Source: Saprospiraceae bacterium (lineage in GTDB: Bacteria; Bacteroidota; Bacteroidia; Chitinophagales; Saprospiraceae). From it: 64,000 bases of DNA. The position numbers and the translations under genes were made by a program. The stretch is taken from contig JAEUUO010000007.1 in assembly GCA_016787575.1 (NCBI GenBank), positions 351,165-415,164 on the forward strand. Reading direction: 5' to 3'. Positions 1 through 9,867 of this stretch are shown here, piece by piece (position 1 is the first letter of the stretch; each line of letters starts with the position of its first letter). The notes beneath the pieces were generated by a model. That model was given only the letters and a program-made list of their open reading frames with translations, ran no database searches and was not told the origin of the DNA.

Positions 1-1262
1 TAATAGCCAATTTTTGTATTCAAAGCAGTTACGAGCATTAAAGAGTTATCCAGATTTTTCTTAATGTTTTCAGGAATTGCACGAATTCCAGTAGCACATT
101 TATCATTAAAGGAAACACAAACATCGCCAATCAGTTTTGCAGAATGTAAAAAATTAGCGATCATAAGTGGTTTAAAGACATTGAGTTCAAAATGACCGTT
201 GGAGCCCCCAATGTTTATAGCAACATCATTGCCCATGACTTGTGCTGCTACCATGGTCATGGCTTCACATTGGGTAGGATTTACTTTTCCCGGCATAATT
301 GACGAACCTGGTTCATTGTCCGGAATAAAAATTTCACCGATTCCGCAACGTGGGCCGGAAGCTAAAAGACGGATGTCGTTGGCAATTTTCATCAAACTAA
401 CTGCCACGGTTTTTAAAGTGCCATGAGCGGCAACGACGGCATCGTGAGCAGCCAGCGCTTCAAATTTATTTTCTGCAGTGACGAAGGGGCATCCGGTTAA
501 CTGAGCAATGTGCTTGGCAACATTTACAGCATAGCCTGGGGGTGTATTGATGCCGGTTCCAACAGCAGTTCCTCCTAATGCCAATTCGGAAAGATGATTG
601 AGTGAAAAACGGATGGCACGCAAGCCATGATCCAATTGGGATACGTAGCCAGAAAATTCCTGTCCAAGCGTAAGTGGAGTCGCATCCATTAAATGCGTCC
701 TTCCAATTTTAACTATCCGATAATTTTCTTTTGCTTTCTGATCCAGTGTATCTCTTAATTTCTCAATTCCTGGAATGGTACATTCAAGCATTATTTTATA
801 TGCAGCAATGTGCATGGCCGTTGGAAACGTATCGTTGGATGATTGGGATTTATTTACATCGTCATTTGGATTGAGGACTTTTTTTTCATCCAATAAATTA
901 CCACCCTGCAAAACATGTGCCCTGTTGGCAATAACTTCATTGACATTCATATTGGATTGGGTACCAGAACCGGTTTGCCAAACCACTAATGGGAATTGAT
1001 CATCCAATCTGCCCTCCAAAATTTCATCACATACTTGGGCGATTAAGTTGCATTTATCCTCCGGCAAAACACCTGCATCGCGATTGGTCAGTGCAGCTGC
1101 TTTTTTCAAATAAGCAAACGCCCTGATTATTTCAATAGGCATTTGATCGGTTTCCCTGGCAATTTTAAAATTATCAATCGATCGTTGTGTTTGTGCCCCC
1201 CAATACACATGAGCCGGCACTTCTACAATGCCCATGGTGTCTTTCTCCTTCCTAAATTGCAT
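1..1262 (-). CDS. fumC: Fumarate hydratase class II (FumC), partial
   Basis: Interconverts fumarate and L-malate in the TCA cycle; cytoplasmic homotetramer of the fumarase/aspartase superfamily. The frame is open to the window edge, so roughly the last 45 residues are missing. The start was set at 1262 because the translation begins [11 protein letters not shown], the usual opening of the family; an internal ATG at 1235 would lose it. Visible motifs are the active-site [10 protein letters not shown] near residue 188 and the signature [11 protein letters not shown] near residues 319-328. The frame ends at ALNTKIGY, matching E. coli FumC just before its C-terminal domain. A TATCTTTG element lies 18 bases upstream. 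Identification is secure. Confidence 0.96.
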   Translation of the reverse strand, partial: MQFRKEKDTMGIVEVPAHVYWGAQTQRSIDNFKIARETDQMPIEIIRAFAYLKKAAALTNRDAGVLPEDKCNLIAQVCDEILEGRLDDQFPLVVWQTGSGTQSNMNVNEVIANRAHVLQGGNLLDEKKVLNPNDDVNKSQSSNDTFPTAMHIAAYKIMLECTIPGIEKLRDTLDQKAKENYRIVKIGRTHLMDATPLTLGQEFSGYVSQLDHGLRAIRFSLNHLSELALGGTAVGTGINTPPGYAVNVAKHIAQLTGCPFVTAENKFEALAAHDAVVAAHGTLKTVAVSLMKIANDIRLLASGPRCGIGEIFIPDNEPGSSIMPGKVNPTQCEAMTMVAAQVMGNDVAINIGGSNGHFELNVFKPLMIANFLHSAKLIGDVCVSFNDKCATGIRAIPENIKKNLDNSLMLVTALNTKIGY

Positions 1263-1280
1263 ATAAAAATTATTGAAATG

Positions 1281-1288
1281 CAAAGATA
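1281..1288 (-). promoter_or_regulatory. Candidate -7 element of fumC
   Basis: TATCTTTG on the minus strand fits the Bacteroidota -7 consensus TAnnTTTG and lies 18 bases before the fumC ATG. No convincing -33 TTG is seen at the right spacing. Confidence 0.5.
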
Positions 1289-1387
1289 GTATAAATGAGA
1301 AGTATAGCCGTTTGTGTACTTACCAATTTCCAATTTTTCGAATTGGTGTTTTGGCTAGACATTCTCAGCAACCATAAATTTTACTAA

Positions 1388-3745
1388 TTAAAGTACAATA
1401 ATCGTATACTTTGTCTTTGTACCTTCAAGACATGCATAATAAATGCCCTCAACCAGTTGAGTAATATCAACCGAATAATCAGTTGTTAAAATAGTTTCTA
1501 AACATAAAATCCCTATCGAATTATAAATAGAAACTTTACATCCAACCATTGATGTTGCAGATTGAATAAAAAATTTATCTTCAGCTGGATTTGGAAACAA
1601 ATAAATTCGATCCTTATTTATAATAGATACTTGTGTACTTAATTTGCTGCCACTCAATTTAAATCCATCCAATGCAGCCATCATGCGAATGGACTGCTGT
1701 GCAGTTATCGGATCATTGTACAGTTTATACAATAAACGAACCGAATCACGCCTTCTTGATTGAATATCCAATTTAAAAAATGAAGAAGGGTTAAATTGAC
1801 CATCGAGTCTTTCAGGTACCGATTCCAAAAAATAGCTGGTATCCGGAAAAACTAAATACAGTTCTTTGCTTGAATTGTTTCCACCATAAGCCCAGGCAGA
1901 ATATTCAAGTTCTATTTGATCAAAATGTTGAAGATCCATCCAGGGTGAATACAAATACGAAGTGTCTATAAAACGGTAAAAACTCTCGTCTTTGTCAAAA
2001 TTGTCGGTGTACAAACATTTAGTACCCAAATCACCGGAAATATCTTTTGATGGAAAATTACTGGAAGGTATTGGAATTTCTGAAAAATCACCCCGCTTCC
2101 AACGCACATTTAAATCAGATCCCACATGTTGCCAATCAAAATCCATTACAAAATCATCTTCGTACCCGGCTTCTAATACAATGCGAATATTGGTATCCTT
2201 TTGAAAAAAAATGGATGGAATCCAATCTTGTTGATACGCCCATTTTCCTGCATACAAACTCCATGTTTGTTCATAAATGTTTTTAAAAATCACATAACCA
2301 GAATCATTGCTGCTTAATTCGTACTCATAATCAGGATTGGTCAAAAGTACTTTACCATTTGCAATGGGCTTCATGTGCTCTTTATTAACGAGCTGTATTT
2401 GCAATTGGTGTTTTGGCAATTCCAGCAATGCAATGTCCAATTGCAAAATTTGATTTCGTTGAAGCAAGACACGAACTGTTTTTTCGAAATACCCCTTATA
2501 ATACACACGCACTGTTGCGCTATCCGCTTCTGGAAAACCCGTTTTTAATTCACCTTTTAAATTTGAACGCGCCTCCTGACTTCTGCCGTTTTGTTCAATG
2601 GTCACTGTAGCATTGTAAATCGGTTCCAATGAAATGGAATCTACAATTTTTGCATGCAAATAGGCAGGTTGATTGGAATCATATTTCAATACATACATCC
2701 CGTTTTCAATATCGGATGCAATGCAAATACCTGAATTAAAAAATGGATAAACACTCCAACATCCACGAAATCCTGCTTTATTCTTTTGAAGGGTATCTGT
2801 ATCATAATAAGCTACTTCCAATAAATTGAATGGATCTTTTGTATCCAAAATGCGCACTCCTTCTGAGTAATATGCAACATATAGTTTATCGCCTTTATGA
2901 AAAACATTGTGTGGAACTAAAAATCTTGATTGATCTCCGCCTATTTTAAATTCATCTGTTTTACGAATATATGTTGGATCAGAAACATCCCAGGCTTCAA
3001 CCGCAGCTCCTGATGTTTCATCTGTTGTATATAAAATCGGGCGGTCTTTTTCTATCCAAACGGAATGTGTAAAATGTCCCGAACTTTCATGCTCACCAAT
3101 TCGTTTTGGATTTTTCCGGTCCTTTAGGTCCCAAATACTAAAAATACCATTGTATATAGCCGCAGCATACAAGGTATCGCGATATACATGCACCTCGTGC
3201 ATGTACTCAAATCGTTCAGAAACGATCCATTCCGGTTGCATGGGATTTTGATTGGGATCCAAAATGATAAATCCCCCAACACCTGCCGAACCTGCCAGAT
3301 AGATATAATTTTTATCATCAATATAAAGGGTATGAGATGCAGAAAGCTGGATGCTATCGCCTGCAGCATTGAAACAGGTTTTTACAAATGCGTGCTCTAA
3401 GCTGTTCATATCTATAATCAAAAGACCATCCCCAGATTCCGATACGATGTAAGCAAAATCTCCTGCTGTTTTTAATTCTCTCCAAATCGAAGCCGTGCAG
3501 GGGATAAATTTCAGAAGCAACGGATTCGTTGGATCCAATAAAGAATAGATTCGGACTCCCTCACTGGTACCCAATAAAGCATATTCATGGCTATTGGAAT
3601 CGGTATATCCCCAAATGCTACTGGCCGATTCTGGAATTTGAACTTGCGCCAATAATTCGATATGGTATGCAGCTTGAGCATATAAATAACTGTTAAACAG
3701 ATATATTACATATAATAAAATAAATTTATATTTATAATGCTTCAT
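1388..3745 (-). CDS. Secreted LVIVD-repeat protein with T9SS type A sorting tail
   Basis: Predicted cell-surface or secreted protein of unknown activity. An N-terminal signal peptide ends near LYAQA (residue 25). Roughly residues 30-365 look like an LVIVD-type beta-propeller, with recurring units such as GLLIIDM, GFIILDP and GVRILDT. One or two carboxypeptidase-regulatory-like beta-sandwich domains follow (about 370-540, YNATVTIEQNGRS and PIANGKVLLTNP), then a domain of unknown type, then a C-terminal Por sorting domain starting IYLFPNPAEDKFF. This layout resembles 'choice-of-anchor B' proteins of Saprospiraceae. Export would be by Sec then T9SS. No catalytic residues are recognised. Confidence 0.82.
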   Translation of the reverse strand: MKHYKYKFILLYVIYLFNSYLYAQAAYHIELLAQVQIPESASSIWGYTDSNSHEYALLGTSEGVRIYSLLDPTNPLLLKFIPCTASIWRELKTAGDFAYIVSESGDGLLIIDMNSLEHAFVKTCFNAAGDSIQLSASHTLYIDDKNYIYLAGSAGVGGFIILDPNQNPMQPEWIVSERFEYMHEVHVYRDTLYAAAIYNGIFSIWDLKDRKNPKRIGEHESSGHFTHSVWIEKDRPILYTTDETSGAAVEAWDVSDPTYIRKTDEFKIGGDQSRFLVPHNVFHKGDKLYVAYYSEGVRILDTKDPFNLLEVAYYDTDTLQKNKAGFRGCWSVYPFFNSGICIASDIENGMYVLKYDSNQPAYLHAKIVDSISLEPIYNATVTIEQNGRSQEARSNLKGELKTGFPEADSATVRVYYKGYFEKTVRVLLQRNQILQLDIALLELPKHQLQIQLVNKEHMKPIANGKVLLTNPDYEYELSSNDSGYVIFKNIYEQTWSLYAGKWAYQQDWIPSIFFQKDTNIRIVLEAGYEDDFVMDFDWQHVGSDLNVRWKRGDFSEIPIPSSNFPSKDISGDLGTKCLYTDNFDKDESFYRFIDTSYLYSPWMDLQHFDQIELEYSAWAYGGNNSSKELYLVFPDTSYFLESVPERLDGQFNPSSFFKLDIQSRRRDSVRLLYKLYNDPITAQQSIRMMAALDGFKLSGSKLSTQVSIINKDRIYLFPNPAEDKFFIQSATSMVGCKVSIYNSIGILCLETILTTDYSVDITQLVEGIYYACLEGTKTKYTIIVL

Positions 3746-3845
3746 TTAGTTTAAAAATAATAAATCAAAGTCAACGAAATCGAAAATTAGAACGTTTTAT
3801 AGAGGATATTATTAAATTTTAACACCTGTGCTACCCTTATTTGTC

Positions 3846-3853
3846 TAATTTTG
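3846..3853 (+). promoter_or_regulatory. Candidate -7 element for the type B cargo gene
   Basis: TAATTTTG fits TAnnTTTG and lies 22 bases before the ATG at 3876, implying a very short leader. No clear -33 box. Confidence 0.45.
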
Positions 3854-3875
3854 TAACTTCCAAAAATAATGGATC

Positions 3876-6476
3876 ATGCGTTATCTAGCTTTTATAGTGT
3901 GTTTTGTATTTATTTCAATAACTGGCTATACTCAACCTTTGCAATTTATAGACAAACACGACAGCCTTTCATTTAAAGAAGTCGATGTAGTAACCAACAA
4001 CAAAGGTGGCTGGATGTGCGCAATGTTACGAGCAGATTCAATTCTTACCATGACTGAATTTAATCATTGCGGCGAAGTGATTGGTTGCAATACCTTACAA
4101 ATTCCTAATTCAGTTAAATTGAGCCATGTGCAATTAAATTACTTAAGGCAAGATGTTTACCTGATATTGGCTACCCTTGTAACTGGATCAAATTCAAGAA
4201 TTTTAAGTTTGATCTATACCAACACCGGAACCATTTCTGCTTCAAAAGTCTTTGGTACCGCTGCTGTCAATACTAATTTTCAACCACTTGTTTCCATAGT
4301 TGATCAGGATCATATTTTAATTGCTTTTAATTATGGCAACAATCCGGACTCAATTCGCGGCAAAATTTTTATGATGAATCGCAATTTAATCAGCCGTTGG
4401 TCAAAAGATTTTTCAGCAAATACGCCCTTGCGATGGGTAAAACAAACTGATAAAAATGAATTTTATGTTGGGGCTGGTTCCAATGTTATGAAATTTGATA
4501 CCACTGGAAAAAATTTATGGTCAAAAAATATTGCCAATCATCAATTGATGTTTAACAGTGTACTTAACAACGATACGGCCATTTATTTTTCAACCGATTT
4601 TATTGATTCTAGACCGGATACAGCAGCTATCAAAAGATCGCGATACAAACAAGTTATTGCTTTGCGTGAAGATGGTAAATTTTTATGGTTTACAGATCGG
4701 ATCCGGGCATATAAAAATGACAGCTTTCTTGCAGAATACAACAGCCGATTGTTATTTGACGGCAGTAAAAATATTGTATTAAATACCATAGATACCATCA
4801 AAGGAGATAGCATTCCATCTATTTTTGCTCATAGTTGGGATGGTCTTGGCAAGGCAAGTGGTTCTAAATATTGGTCTGCGAATTCAAAAGTCACTGACTA
4901 CAAATCTGCTTTATTGAATGATGGAAACTTTGCAGTAAACATTGCAATGGACCGTGGGATTCTGAATGCAAAAACAAGTATGACTTATGAAACATGTGAT
5001 AATGGTTCCTATAAAGATTCTGTAAGAGCCCCCATTTTAATTCAAAACAATCCATTAAATGATTTAACAGACGCACCGGTAACCAGCCTGGATTTTGCTT
5101 TGCGAAGTTTAGCAGATACTCTAAAATTTCCACGTCAATGCGAAATTTTTGATTTAAAAGATGGCGAGGTTCCTACACCATTATGCAAAGGAGATTCTGT
5201 ATTTCTCCAGGGTATATTATTACCCAATGCAACGTATTCCTGGAGTAACGGAAGCAATCAATCCGGTACCTGGGTAAAAGTTGCAGGAAATTATTTTTTA
5301 ACTGTCAACTATTGTGGGAAAACAGTTACCATTACCTATAAAGTATTTTACATCAGTTTTCCGGATCAAACCATTGCTTTACAAGAATGCGATTATCCAT
5401 TCCGTCTGGACCCAAAACAAGGTCCTGATGCAACATACAAATGGCCCAATGGTGAAACAACTTCCTTTTTAGATATCAGCGGTCCAGGCACATACAATGT
5501 TACCGTAACACGTTGCGAAGCTCCTTATCAAATAAGTTATGTTGTAAGTTTAAAAACATTTAGAGATACCACCATACCATTTACTATTTGCAATTATCCG
5601 GATTTCTTATTTCCAAATAAGTTTGTCGGACCAAGCGCACGCTTTGTGTGGGACAATGGAGATACCACCGGTTTCAGAGTAATTTCCGGTCCGGGTAAAT
5701 ACACTGCCAATGTGAATTATTGTCAATCTAATTTCAAAATAACTTTTGATGTTGGATTGGATCCAATGCCCAATAAAAATTTTGATTTCAATGTTTGTAA
5801 ATATCCATTTCAAATTTACGGATTTACAGGGCGGGATGGAGTAAGTTACCGTTGGACAGATGGAGATACTTCCAAAGGCGTCCGGACAATAAATAATCCG
5901 GGATTATATACTGTTGTAAATTATTACTGCCGGGATTCTTTCCGCTATACTTACAATGTTTTTTTAGAAAAATTTAATAATCAATCTACGGTGTTGCAAG
6001 ATTCCTGTGCAATTATTGAAGAAGATAGCATTGCATTGGTACCATTTATTGATTATGCAGACTCCTATGAATGGGAAAACGGGGATACTTCCAGAACCCG
6101 AAAAGTAAATCGGATTGGTACCTATCGTGTCACTATGAAATATTGCAATCAAGAATTTGTGCATGATTTTGAAGTCAAAGATTTTTCTGAATCCTATTTA
6201 TTATTTCCTAATGTTTTTCCCCCCAATTCAGAAATTAAAATCAATCAAATCTACAAACCTGCTGTAAAATACAGTGGAACCATTTCCGAATATCAAATCG
6301 AAATTTACAATCGCTGGGGACAAAAGATCTTTACCAGTAATAAAATAGATGAAGGTTGGAATGGAGATTATAAAGGTGCACAAGCACCCATCGATACTTA
6401 TACGTATTACGCAATCATGAAAACAGATTGTGGCTCTAAAAAAGTATTCCGTGGAAGCGTGACTTTGATTAGGTGA
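3876..6476 (+). CDS. Large secreted protein with tandem Trp/Cys repeats and gliding-motility (type B) C-terminus
   Basis: Predicted surface protein exported by T9SS. The signal peptide (MRYLAFIVCFVFISI, cleaved near TQP) is followed by a region of about 400 residues without a recognised domain. About five tandem Ig-like repeats of 75-80 residues then run from roughly 440 to 770. Each contains a W-x-[DN]-G-[DEN]-T core (WPNGETT, WDNGDTT, WTDGDTS, WENGDTS) and a paired Cys. The last ~90 residues (LFPNVFPPNSEIKINQ to the final GSVTLIR) form the CHU_C/gliding-motility-associated domain with YNRWGQKIF and GWNGDYKG. Function is unknown; adhesin is the best inference. Confidence 0.85.
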   Translation: MRYLAFIVCFVFISITGYTQPLQFIDKHDSLSFKEVDVVTNNKGGWMCAMLRADSILTMTEFNHCGEVIGCNTLQIPNSVKLSHVQLNYLRQDVYLILATLVTGSNSRILSLIYTNTGTISASKVFGTAAVNTNFQPLVSIVDQDHILIAFNYGNNPDSIRGKIFMMNRNLISRWSKDFSANTPLRWVKQTDKNEFYVGAGSNVMKFDTTGKNLWSKNIANHQLMFNSVLNNDTAIYFSTDFIDSRPDTAAIKRSRYKQVIALREDGKFLWFTDRIRAYKNDSFLAEYNSRLLFDGSKNIVLNTIDTIKGDSIPSIFAHSWDGLGKASGSKYWSANSKVTDYKSALLNDGNFAVNIAMDRGILNAKTSMTYETCDNGSYKDSVRAPILIQNNPLNDLTDAPVTSLDFALRSLADTLKFPRQCEIFDLKDGEVPTPLCKGDSVFLQGILLPNATYSWSNGSNQSGTWVKVAGNYFLTVNYCGKTVTITYKVFYISFPDQTIALQECDYPFRLDPKQGPDATYKWPNGETTSFLDISGPGTYNVTVTRCEAPYQISYVVSLKTFRDTTIPFTICNYPDFLFPNKFVGPSARFVWDNGDTTGFRVISGPGKYTANVNYCQSNFKITFDVGLDPMPNKNFDFNVCKYPFQIYGFTGRDGVSYRWTDGDTSKGVRTINNPGLYTVVNYYCRDSFRYTYNVFLEKFNNQSTVLQDSCAIIEEDSIALVPFIDYADSYEWENGDTSRTRKVNRIGTYRVTMKYCNQEFVHDFEVKDFSESYLLFPNVFPPNSEIKINQIYKPAVKYSGTISEYQIEIYNRWGQKIFTSNKIDEGWNGDYKGAQAPIDTYTYYAIMKTDCGSKKVFRGSVTLIR

Positions 6477-6508
6477 TAGGTGGTAGTTGACAGTTGGTAG
6501 TTGGTAGG
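6475..6508 (+). repeat. Short degenerate repeat
   Basis: Three overlapping copies of ggtagttg/gttggtag fill the start of the gap between the two convergent genes and begin inside the upstream stop codon. No hairpin or terminator is evident in the remaining bases to 6574. Confidence 0.5.
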
Positions 6509-6574
6509 AGTAAATTTTTATTGGTTAATTTTTGAAAGTTAACATTGCATTTTAAGTCGTAATTGATTTCGTAA

Positions 6575-7528
6575 TTAATTATTAATGTCCAACGACATAA
6601 TGCTGCCTTCCGAACCGCATAACCAATAATAAGTTCCATCAAAATAAATATCTTTCACATCGAATACCGGTAAATCATCCAATACGATCCAATCGTCGCC
6701 GGAATTTCTGGTAATGAGGATGGTTCCATTTTCGCCTGCAATCATTCCCTCCTTTTCATTTTTAAAACAGATTGCTTTTAATGGAGCCCGACTTCCAATG
6801 ATTCCTCCTTTACGAATTTTAATAAACCGAACTGGATTCGCAACAATTTTATAAACCGTTCCTGCAACACCAAGCATAAATAAATTGCCTTGAGCCGTTT
6901 TTGAAAAATCAACAAATTGATCTCCACTAATATCCAATGTATCCCAATGCTTGCCTGCATTTTTAGAATGCACAACCAATCCATAACCCGCAGCCAACCA
7001 ATTCGAACTGTCTATGTAACAAATAGCATTCAATTCATGCCGACTTTCAAAAACCGTTTGTGTTGAATCTGAGTATATGGAAAATCGCTCAATGCTGCCA
7101 GTGCCGTTTGCATTGACTGCCATAATAAGTTGATCATTAAAAGCAGCTATCGATCGTATAAAACGAAAGGAACCTGTATGTTTTAATTTTTGAATACGGA
7201 GCGGACTTTCATTTAAATGATATGCCCACAACTCAATGCCCATTCCAATCACCTGCCCTCCACTCGTTCCGTAAATACAGAAGAGCTCCTTGTCTGATAG
7301 TGAATCCACTTGCCAATGTTTCCAAGTATCCTGTGTACTCGCAGTAATGCCGGCGGACCAGGTAGTACCCCCGACCACATAAGCTTGTCTTGAATCTGTA
7401 AACCAAATTCCGCTCAACTCTTTATCGGAAATTTTAATAAAATCATGGTACTCGATTTGTTCGTGTTTAGTGCAGGAAATTAAAAGTAAAATCCATAATG
7501 AAATCACACAGCATCGAATCATCAACAT
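6575..7528 (-). CDS. BNR/Ycf48-like beta-propeller lipoprotein
   Basis: Probable outer-surface or periplasmic lipoprotein. The N-terminus MLMIRCCVISLWILLLISC ends in a lipobox with Cys at residue 19. The rest (about 300 residues) contains BNR-type repeats with S/A-G-x-x-W cores: STQDTWKHW, KNAGKHWDTLD and NSGDDWIVLDD, plus GENGTILIT and CGSEGSIMS, as in Ycf48/photosystem-assembly-like and sialidase-like propellers. No catalytic residues are visible, so a binding or scaffold role is more likely than hydrolysis. The second ATG, two codons in, is an equally good start. It converges with the type B cargo gene. Confidence 0.7.
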   Translation of the reverse strand: MLMIRCCVISLWILLLISCTKHEQIEYHDFIKISDKELSGIWFTDSRQAYVVGGTTWSAGITASTQDTWKHWQVDSLSDKELFCIYGTSGGQVIGMGIELWAYHLNESPLRIQKLKHTGSFRFIRSIAAFNDQLIMAVNANGTGSIERFSIYSDSTQTVFESRHELNAICYIDSSNWLAAGYGLVVHSKNAGKHWDTLDISGDQFVDFSKTAQGNLFMLGVAGTVYKIVANPVRFIKIRKGGIIGSRAPLKAICFKNEKEGMIAGENGTILITRNSGDDWIVLDDLPVFDVKDIYFDGTYYWLCGSEGSIMSLDINN

Positions 7529-7682
7529 GGCTGGTATGCATTAAATAAACTCATGACTATTTCTAATTGGCATTTCAACAAAACTACAGCAAATTTCAAT
7601 TCAGGGTCCTTTCTTTAAAATCAATTTCAAAAATTGCAATCTTTTTTGAATATTGCAGTCCGTTTCATTTAAAATTCAAGTC

Positions 7683-8249
7683 ATGCTTATTGATATCCTT
7701 TGTTTAATTTTTGTTGGTACCAGTTTCTACATGGGATACACGAAAGGGATTATTAAATCTGTATTTGCCATTTTAAGCATTCTGTTTGCCATTTTATTTA
7801 CGCTTAAATTTTCTTTTGTAACAATTGATCTCGTCGAGCGATACATGCACACGGATCCTCGATTGAGTATTTTAATTGGATTTGTTTTTACATTTTTAAT
7901 TGTGATGGTTTGCATCCGACTTGCCGGAAGTGGTTTTGAAAGAATCCTGGAAACAGCCCATATCAATTTTATCAATCAATTAGCGGGCGGATTGGCATCC
8001 GGATTAATTGCACTCGCTTTGTATAGTTCAGTAATTTATTTTACAAATAAACTGCGACTGCTTACCGAGGAAAATAAATCTGCTTCCTATACCTATCCGC
8101 TTTTAGAAGCCATGCCAGAGAAATCCCGCTGGGCTATTGATAAATGCAAACCTTTGTTTTCAGAATTTTGGCAAAAATCACAAGATGCTCTAAACAAAGT
8201 AGAACAAAACTTACCAAAGGAAAACCAAAATCCAAAGAATCCGATTTAA
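7683..8249 (+). CDS. CvpA family membrane protein
   Basis: Integral inner-membrane protein of the CvpA family (colicin V production in E. coli; cell-envelope role otherwise unclear). It has four hydrophobic segments: MLIDILCLIFVGTSFYMG, FAILSILFAILFTL, LIGFVFTFLIVMV and a segment around GGLASGLIALALYSSVIYF. A charged, probably cytoplasmic tail follows. ATG 7683 is chosen because it gives the typical CvpA beginning; a TTG ten codons earlier adds only polar residues. At 188 aa it has normal family length. Its stop codon directly abuts the obgE stop codon on the other strand, with no base between. Confidence 0.85.
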   Translation: MLIDILCLIFVGTSFYMGYTKGIIKSVFAILSILFAILFTLKFSFVTIDLVERYMHTDPRLSILIGFVFTFLIVMVCIRLAGSGFERILETAHINFINQLAGGLASGLIALALYSSVIYFTNKLRLLTEENKSASYTYPLLEAMPEKSRWAIDKCKPLFSEFWQKSQDALNKVEQNLPKENQNPKNPI

Positions 8250-9251
8250 TTAAAGGTCCTCTTTATTGAGTTCTTTCCAAATCAAGTCCTTCAACTCTTC
8301 CAGGCCTTGCCCCGTTATTGCTGAAATAAAAACATGGGGAATGCCACTTGGTATTTCTTTTTGAATCAGACTTTTCCATTCCGCTTCAACAATATCCATT
8401 TTTGTAATTGCAATCAATCGAGGTTTGTCCAGTAACTCCGGATTGAATTGCTCCAACTCATTTAATAAAATTTCATAATCCTTTTTTATTTGCTGGCTGT
8501 CACAAGGAATCATGAACAACAAGACACTGTTACGCTCGATGTGTCGTATAAATCGCAATCCCAAACCTTTTCCCTGGTGGGCATTTTCAATGATGCCGGG
8601 AATGTCTGCCATTACAAATGATTTTCCTTCCCGATAGGAAACGATTCCTAGATTTGGAACGATGGTAGTAAAAGCATAATCTGCTATTTTAGGTTTGGCA
8701 GCACTTAAAACAGATAATAAAGTGGATTTACCTGCATTTGGAAATCCAACCAATCCAACGTCAGCCAATAACTTTAATTCCAATACAATCCAGGCTTCCT
8801 GGGAGGGCTCGCCCGGTTGTGCATAATCAGGTGCCTGGTGTGTAGAAGATTTAAAAAAAGTGTTTCCCATGCCTCCACGTCCTCCCGGAATTAAAACTTT
8901 TTCTTCATCGTGTTCAGTGATCTCTAACAATTTTTCACCGGTTTCAGGATTGACTGCTACGGTTCCCAGAGGTACTTCTACCACTGCACTTTCTCCATCT
9001 GCACCGGTACAATTGTTTTCATTTCCATTGACACCGTCTGATGCAAAAATGTGTTTTCGGTATTTTAAATGCAATAAAGTCCAAAGTTGGGCATTTCCTT
9101 TTAATACTACGTTGCCACCGCGACCACCATTGCCGCCATCTGGACCTCCTTTCGGATTGTGTTTGCTTCGAAAAAAATGGACAGATCCAGCCCCTCCTTT
9201 TCCAGAGCGAAAAAAGATTTTCACATAATCAACAAAGTTTTGTTCGGCCAT
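8250..9251 (-). CDS. obgE: Obg family GTPase
   Basis: Essential ribosome-associated GTPase acting in 50S maturation and stress/cell-cycle control. The N-terminal glycine-rich Obg fold (about 1-158) includes FRSGKGGAGSVHFFR and GGPDGGNGGRGG. The G domain follows with Walker A GFPNAGKST, switch II DIPG and NKxD-type TKMD. No TGS-like C-terminal extension is present, as is usual in Bacteroidota (333 aa). It starts 5 bases after the adk stop, so the two are almost certainly cotranscribed from the adk promoter. Confidence 0.96.
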   Translation of the reverse strand: MAEQNFVDYVKIFFRSGKGGAGSVHFFRSKHNPKGGPDGGNGGRGGNVVLKGNAQLWTLLHLKYRKHIFASDGVNGNENNCTGADGESAVVEVPLGTVAVNPETGEKLLEITEHDEEKVLIPGGRGGMGNTFFKSSTHQAPDYAQPGEPSQEAWIVLELKLLADVGLVGFPNAGKSTLLSVLSAAKPKIADYAFTTIVPNLGIVSYREGKSFVMADIPGIIENAHQGKGLGLRFIRHIERNSVLLFMIPCDSQQIKKDYEILLNELEQFNPELLDKPRLIAITKMDIVEAEWKSLIQKEIPSGIPHVFISAITGQGLEELKDLIWKELNKEDL

Positions 9252-9256
9252 CAGGG

Positions 9257-9835
9257 CTATTTACAGATTTGATCCAATTCGAAACACAATCTTTCAAAGA
9301 TCTCCTCTATGGTGCCTATTCCATTGATATGTCTCGACTTCCCCAATTTTGCATAGTGTTCAAAAACAATGGATGTTTCATCCAGATAAACCTGTATTCG
9401 TTTTCGAATAATTGCTTCATCGTTGTCATCAGGTCTTCCAGAGGTTTTGCCTCTGTTTAAGATTCGTTTCACAATTTCATCTTCAGGAACCTCTAAGGAT
9501 AATAATAAGTCAATCGCCTGATTGGACTCTTGCAATAGGCAGTCCAATGCCTCCGCCTGCGGATTGGTGCGCGGAAAACCATCGTATATAAAACCACTGA
9601 CCTCGGATAAATTGCTTATTTTATTTTTAAGCATTCCAATGGTGATTTCATCCGGAACCAATTGTCCCTGACTCATATATTCGAGTGCTTTAAGCCCTAA
9701 AGTTGTTTTATTTGCAGTTTCTGAACGAAACAAATCACCCGTTGAAATATGGTATAAATCGTATTTCTCAGCTAATTTGGCAGCCTGCGTCCCTTTTCCG
9801 GAACCCGGAGGTCCAAATAGAATAAATTGAATCAT
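9257..9835 (-). CDS. adk: Adenylate kinase
   Basis: Converts ATP + AMP to 2 ADP. The P-loop GPPGSGKG lies at residues 7-14, with the NMP-binding segment HISTGDLFR and DGFPR typical of the family. The lid is short and lacks zinc cysteines (RGKTSGRPDDNDE), giving the short form at 192 aa. The frame is open 12 codons further upstream, but that extension contains a TATCTTTG promoter element; ATG 9835 (MIQFILFGPPGSGKG) is therefore the real start. First gene of an adk-obgE unit. Confidence 0.95.
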   Translation of the reverse strand: MIQFILFGPPGSGKGTQAAKLAEKYDLYHISTGDLFRSETANKTTLGLKALEYMSQGQLVPDEITIGMLKNKISNLSEVSGFIYDGFPRTNPQAEALDCLLQESNQAIDLLLSLEVPEDEIVKRILNRGKTSGRPDDNDEAIIRKRIQVYLDETSIVFEHYAKLGKSRHINGIGTIEEIFERLCFELDQICK

Positions 9836-9851
9836 AAAAATTTTTGAGCCG

Positions 9852-9859
9852 CAAAGATA
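9852..9859 (-). promoter_or_regulatory. Candidate -7 element of adk-obgE
   Basis: TATCTTTG on the minus strand lies 16 bases before ATG 9835 and sits inside the open frame upstream of it, which decides the adk start. It falls between the NlpC stop and adk, so adk has its own promoter. Confidence 0.55.
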
Positions 9860-9867
9860 CAATAAGC

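Noticed and set aside
1330..1346. ccaatt/aattgg hairpin as a terminator
   Set aside because: The stem is only 6 bp with two GC pairs and has no T tract in either direction.
8860..9228. 122-residue rightward open frame
   Set aside because: Pro/Phe-rich shadow of the glycine-rich Obg domain on the opposite strand.
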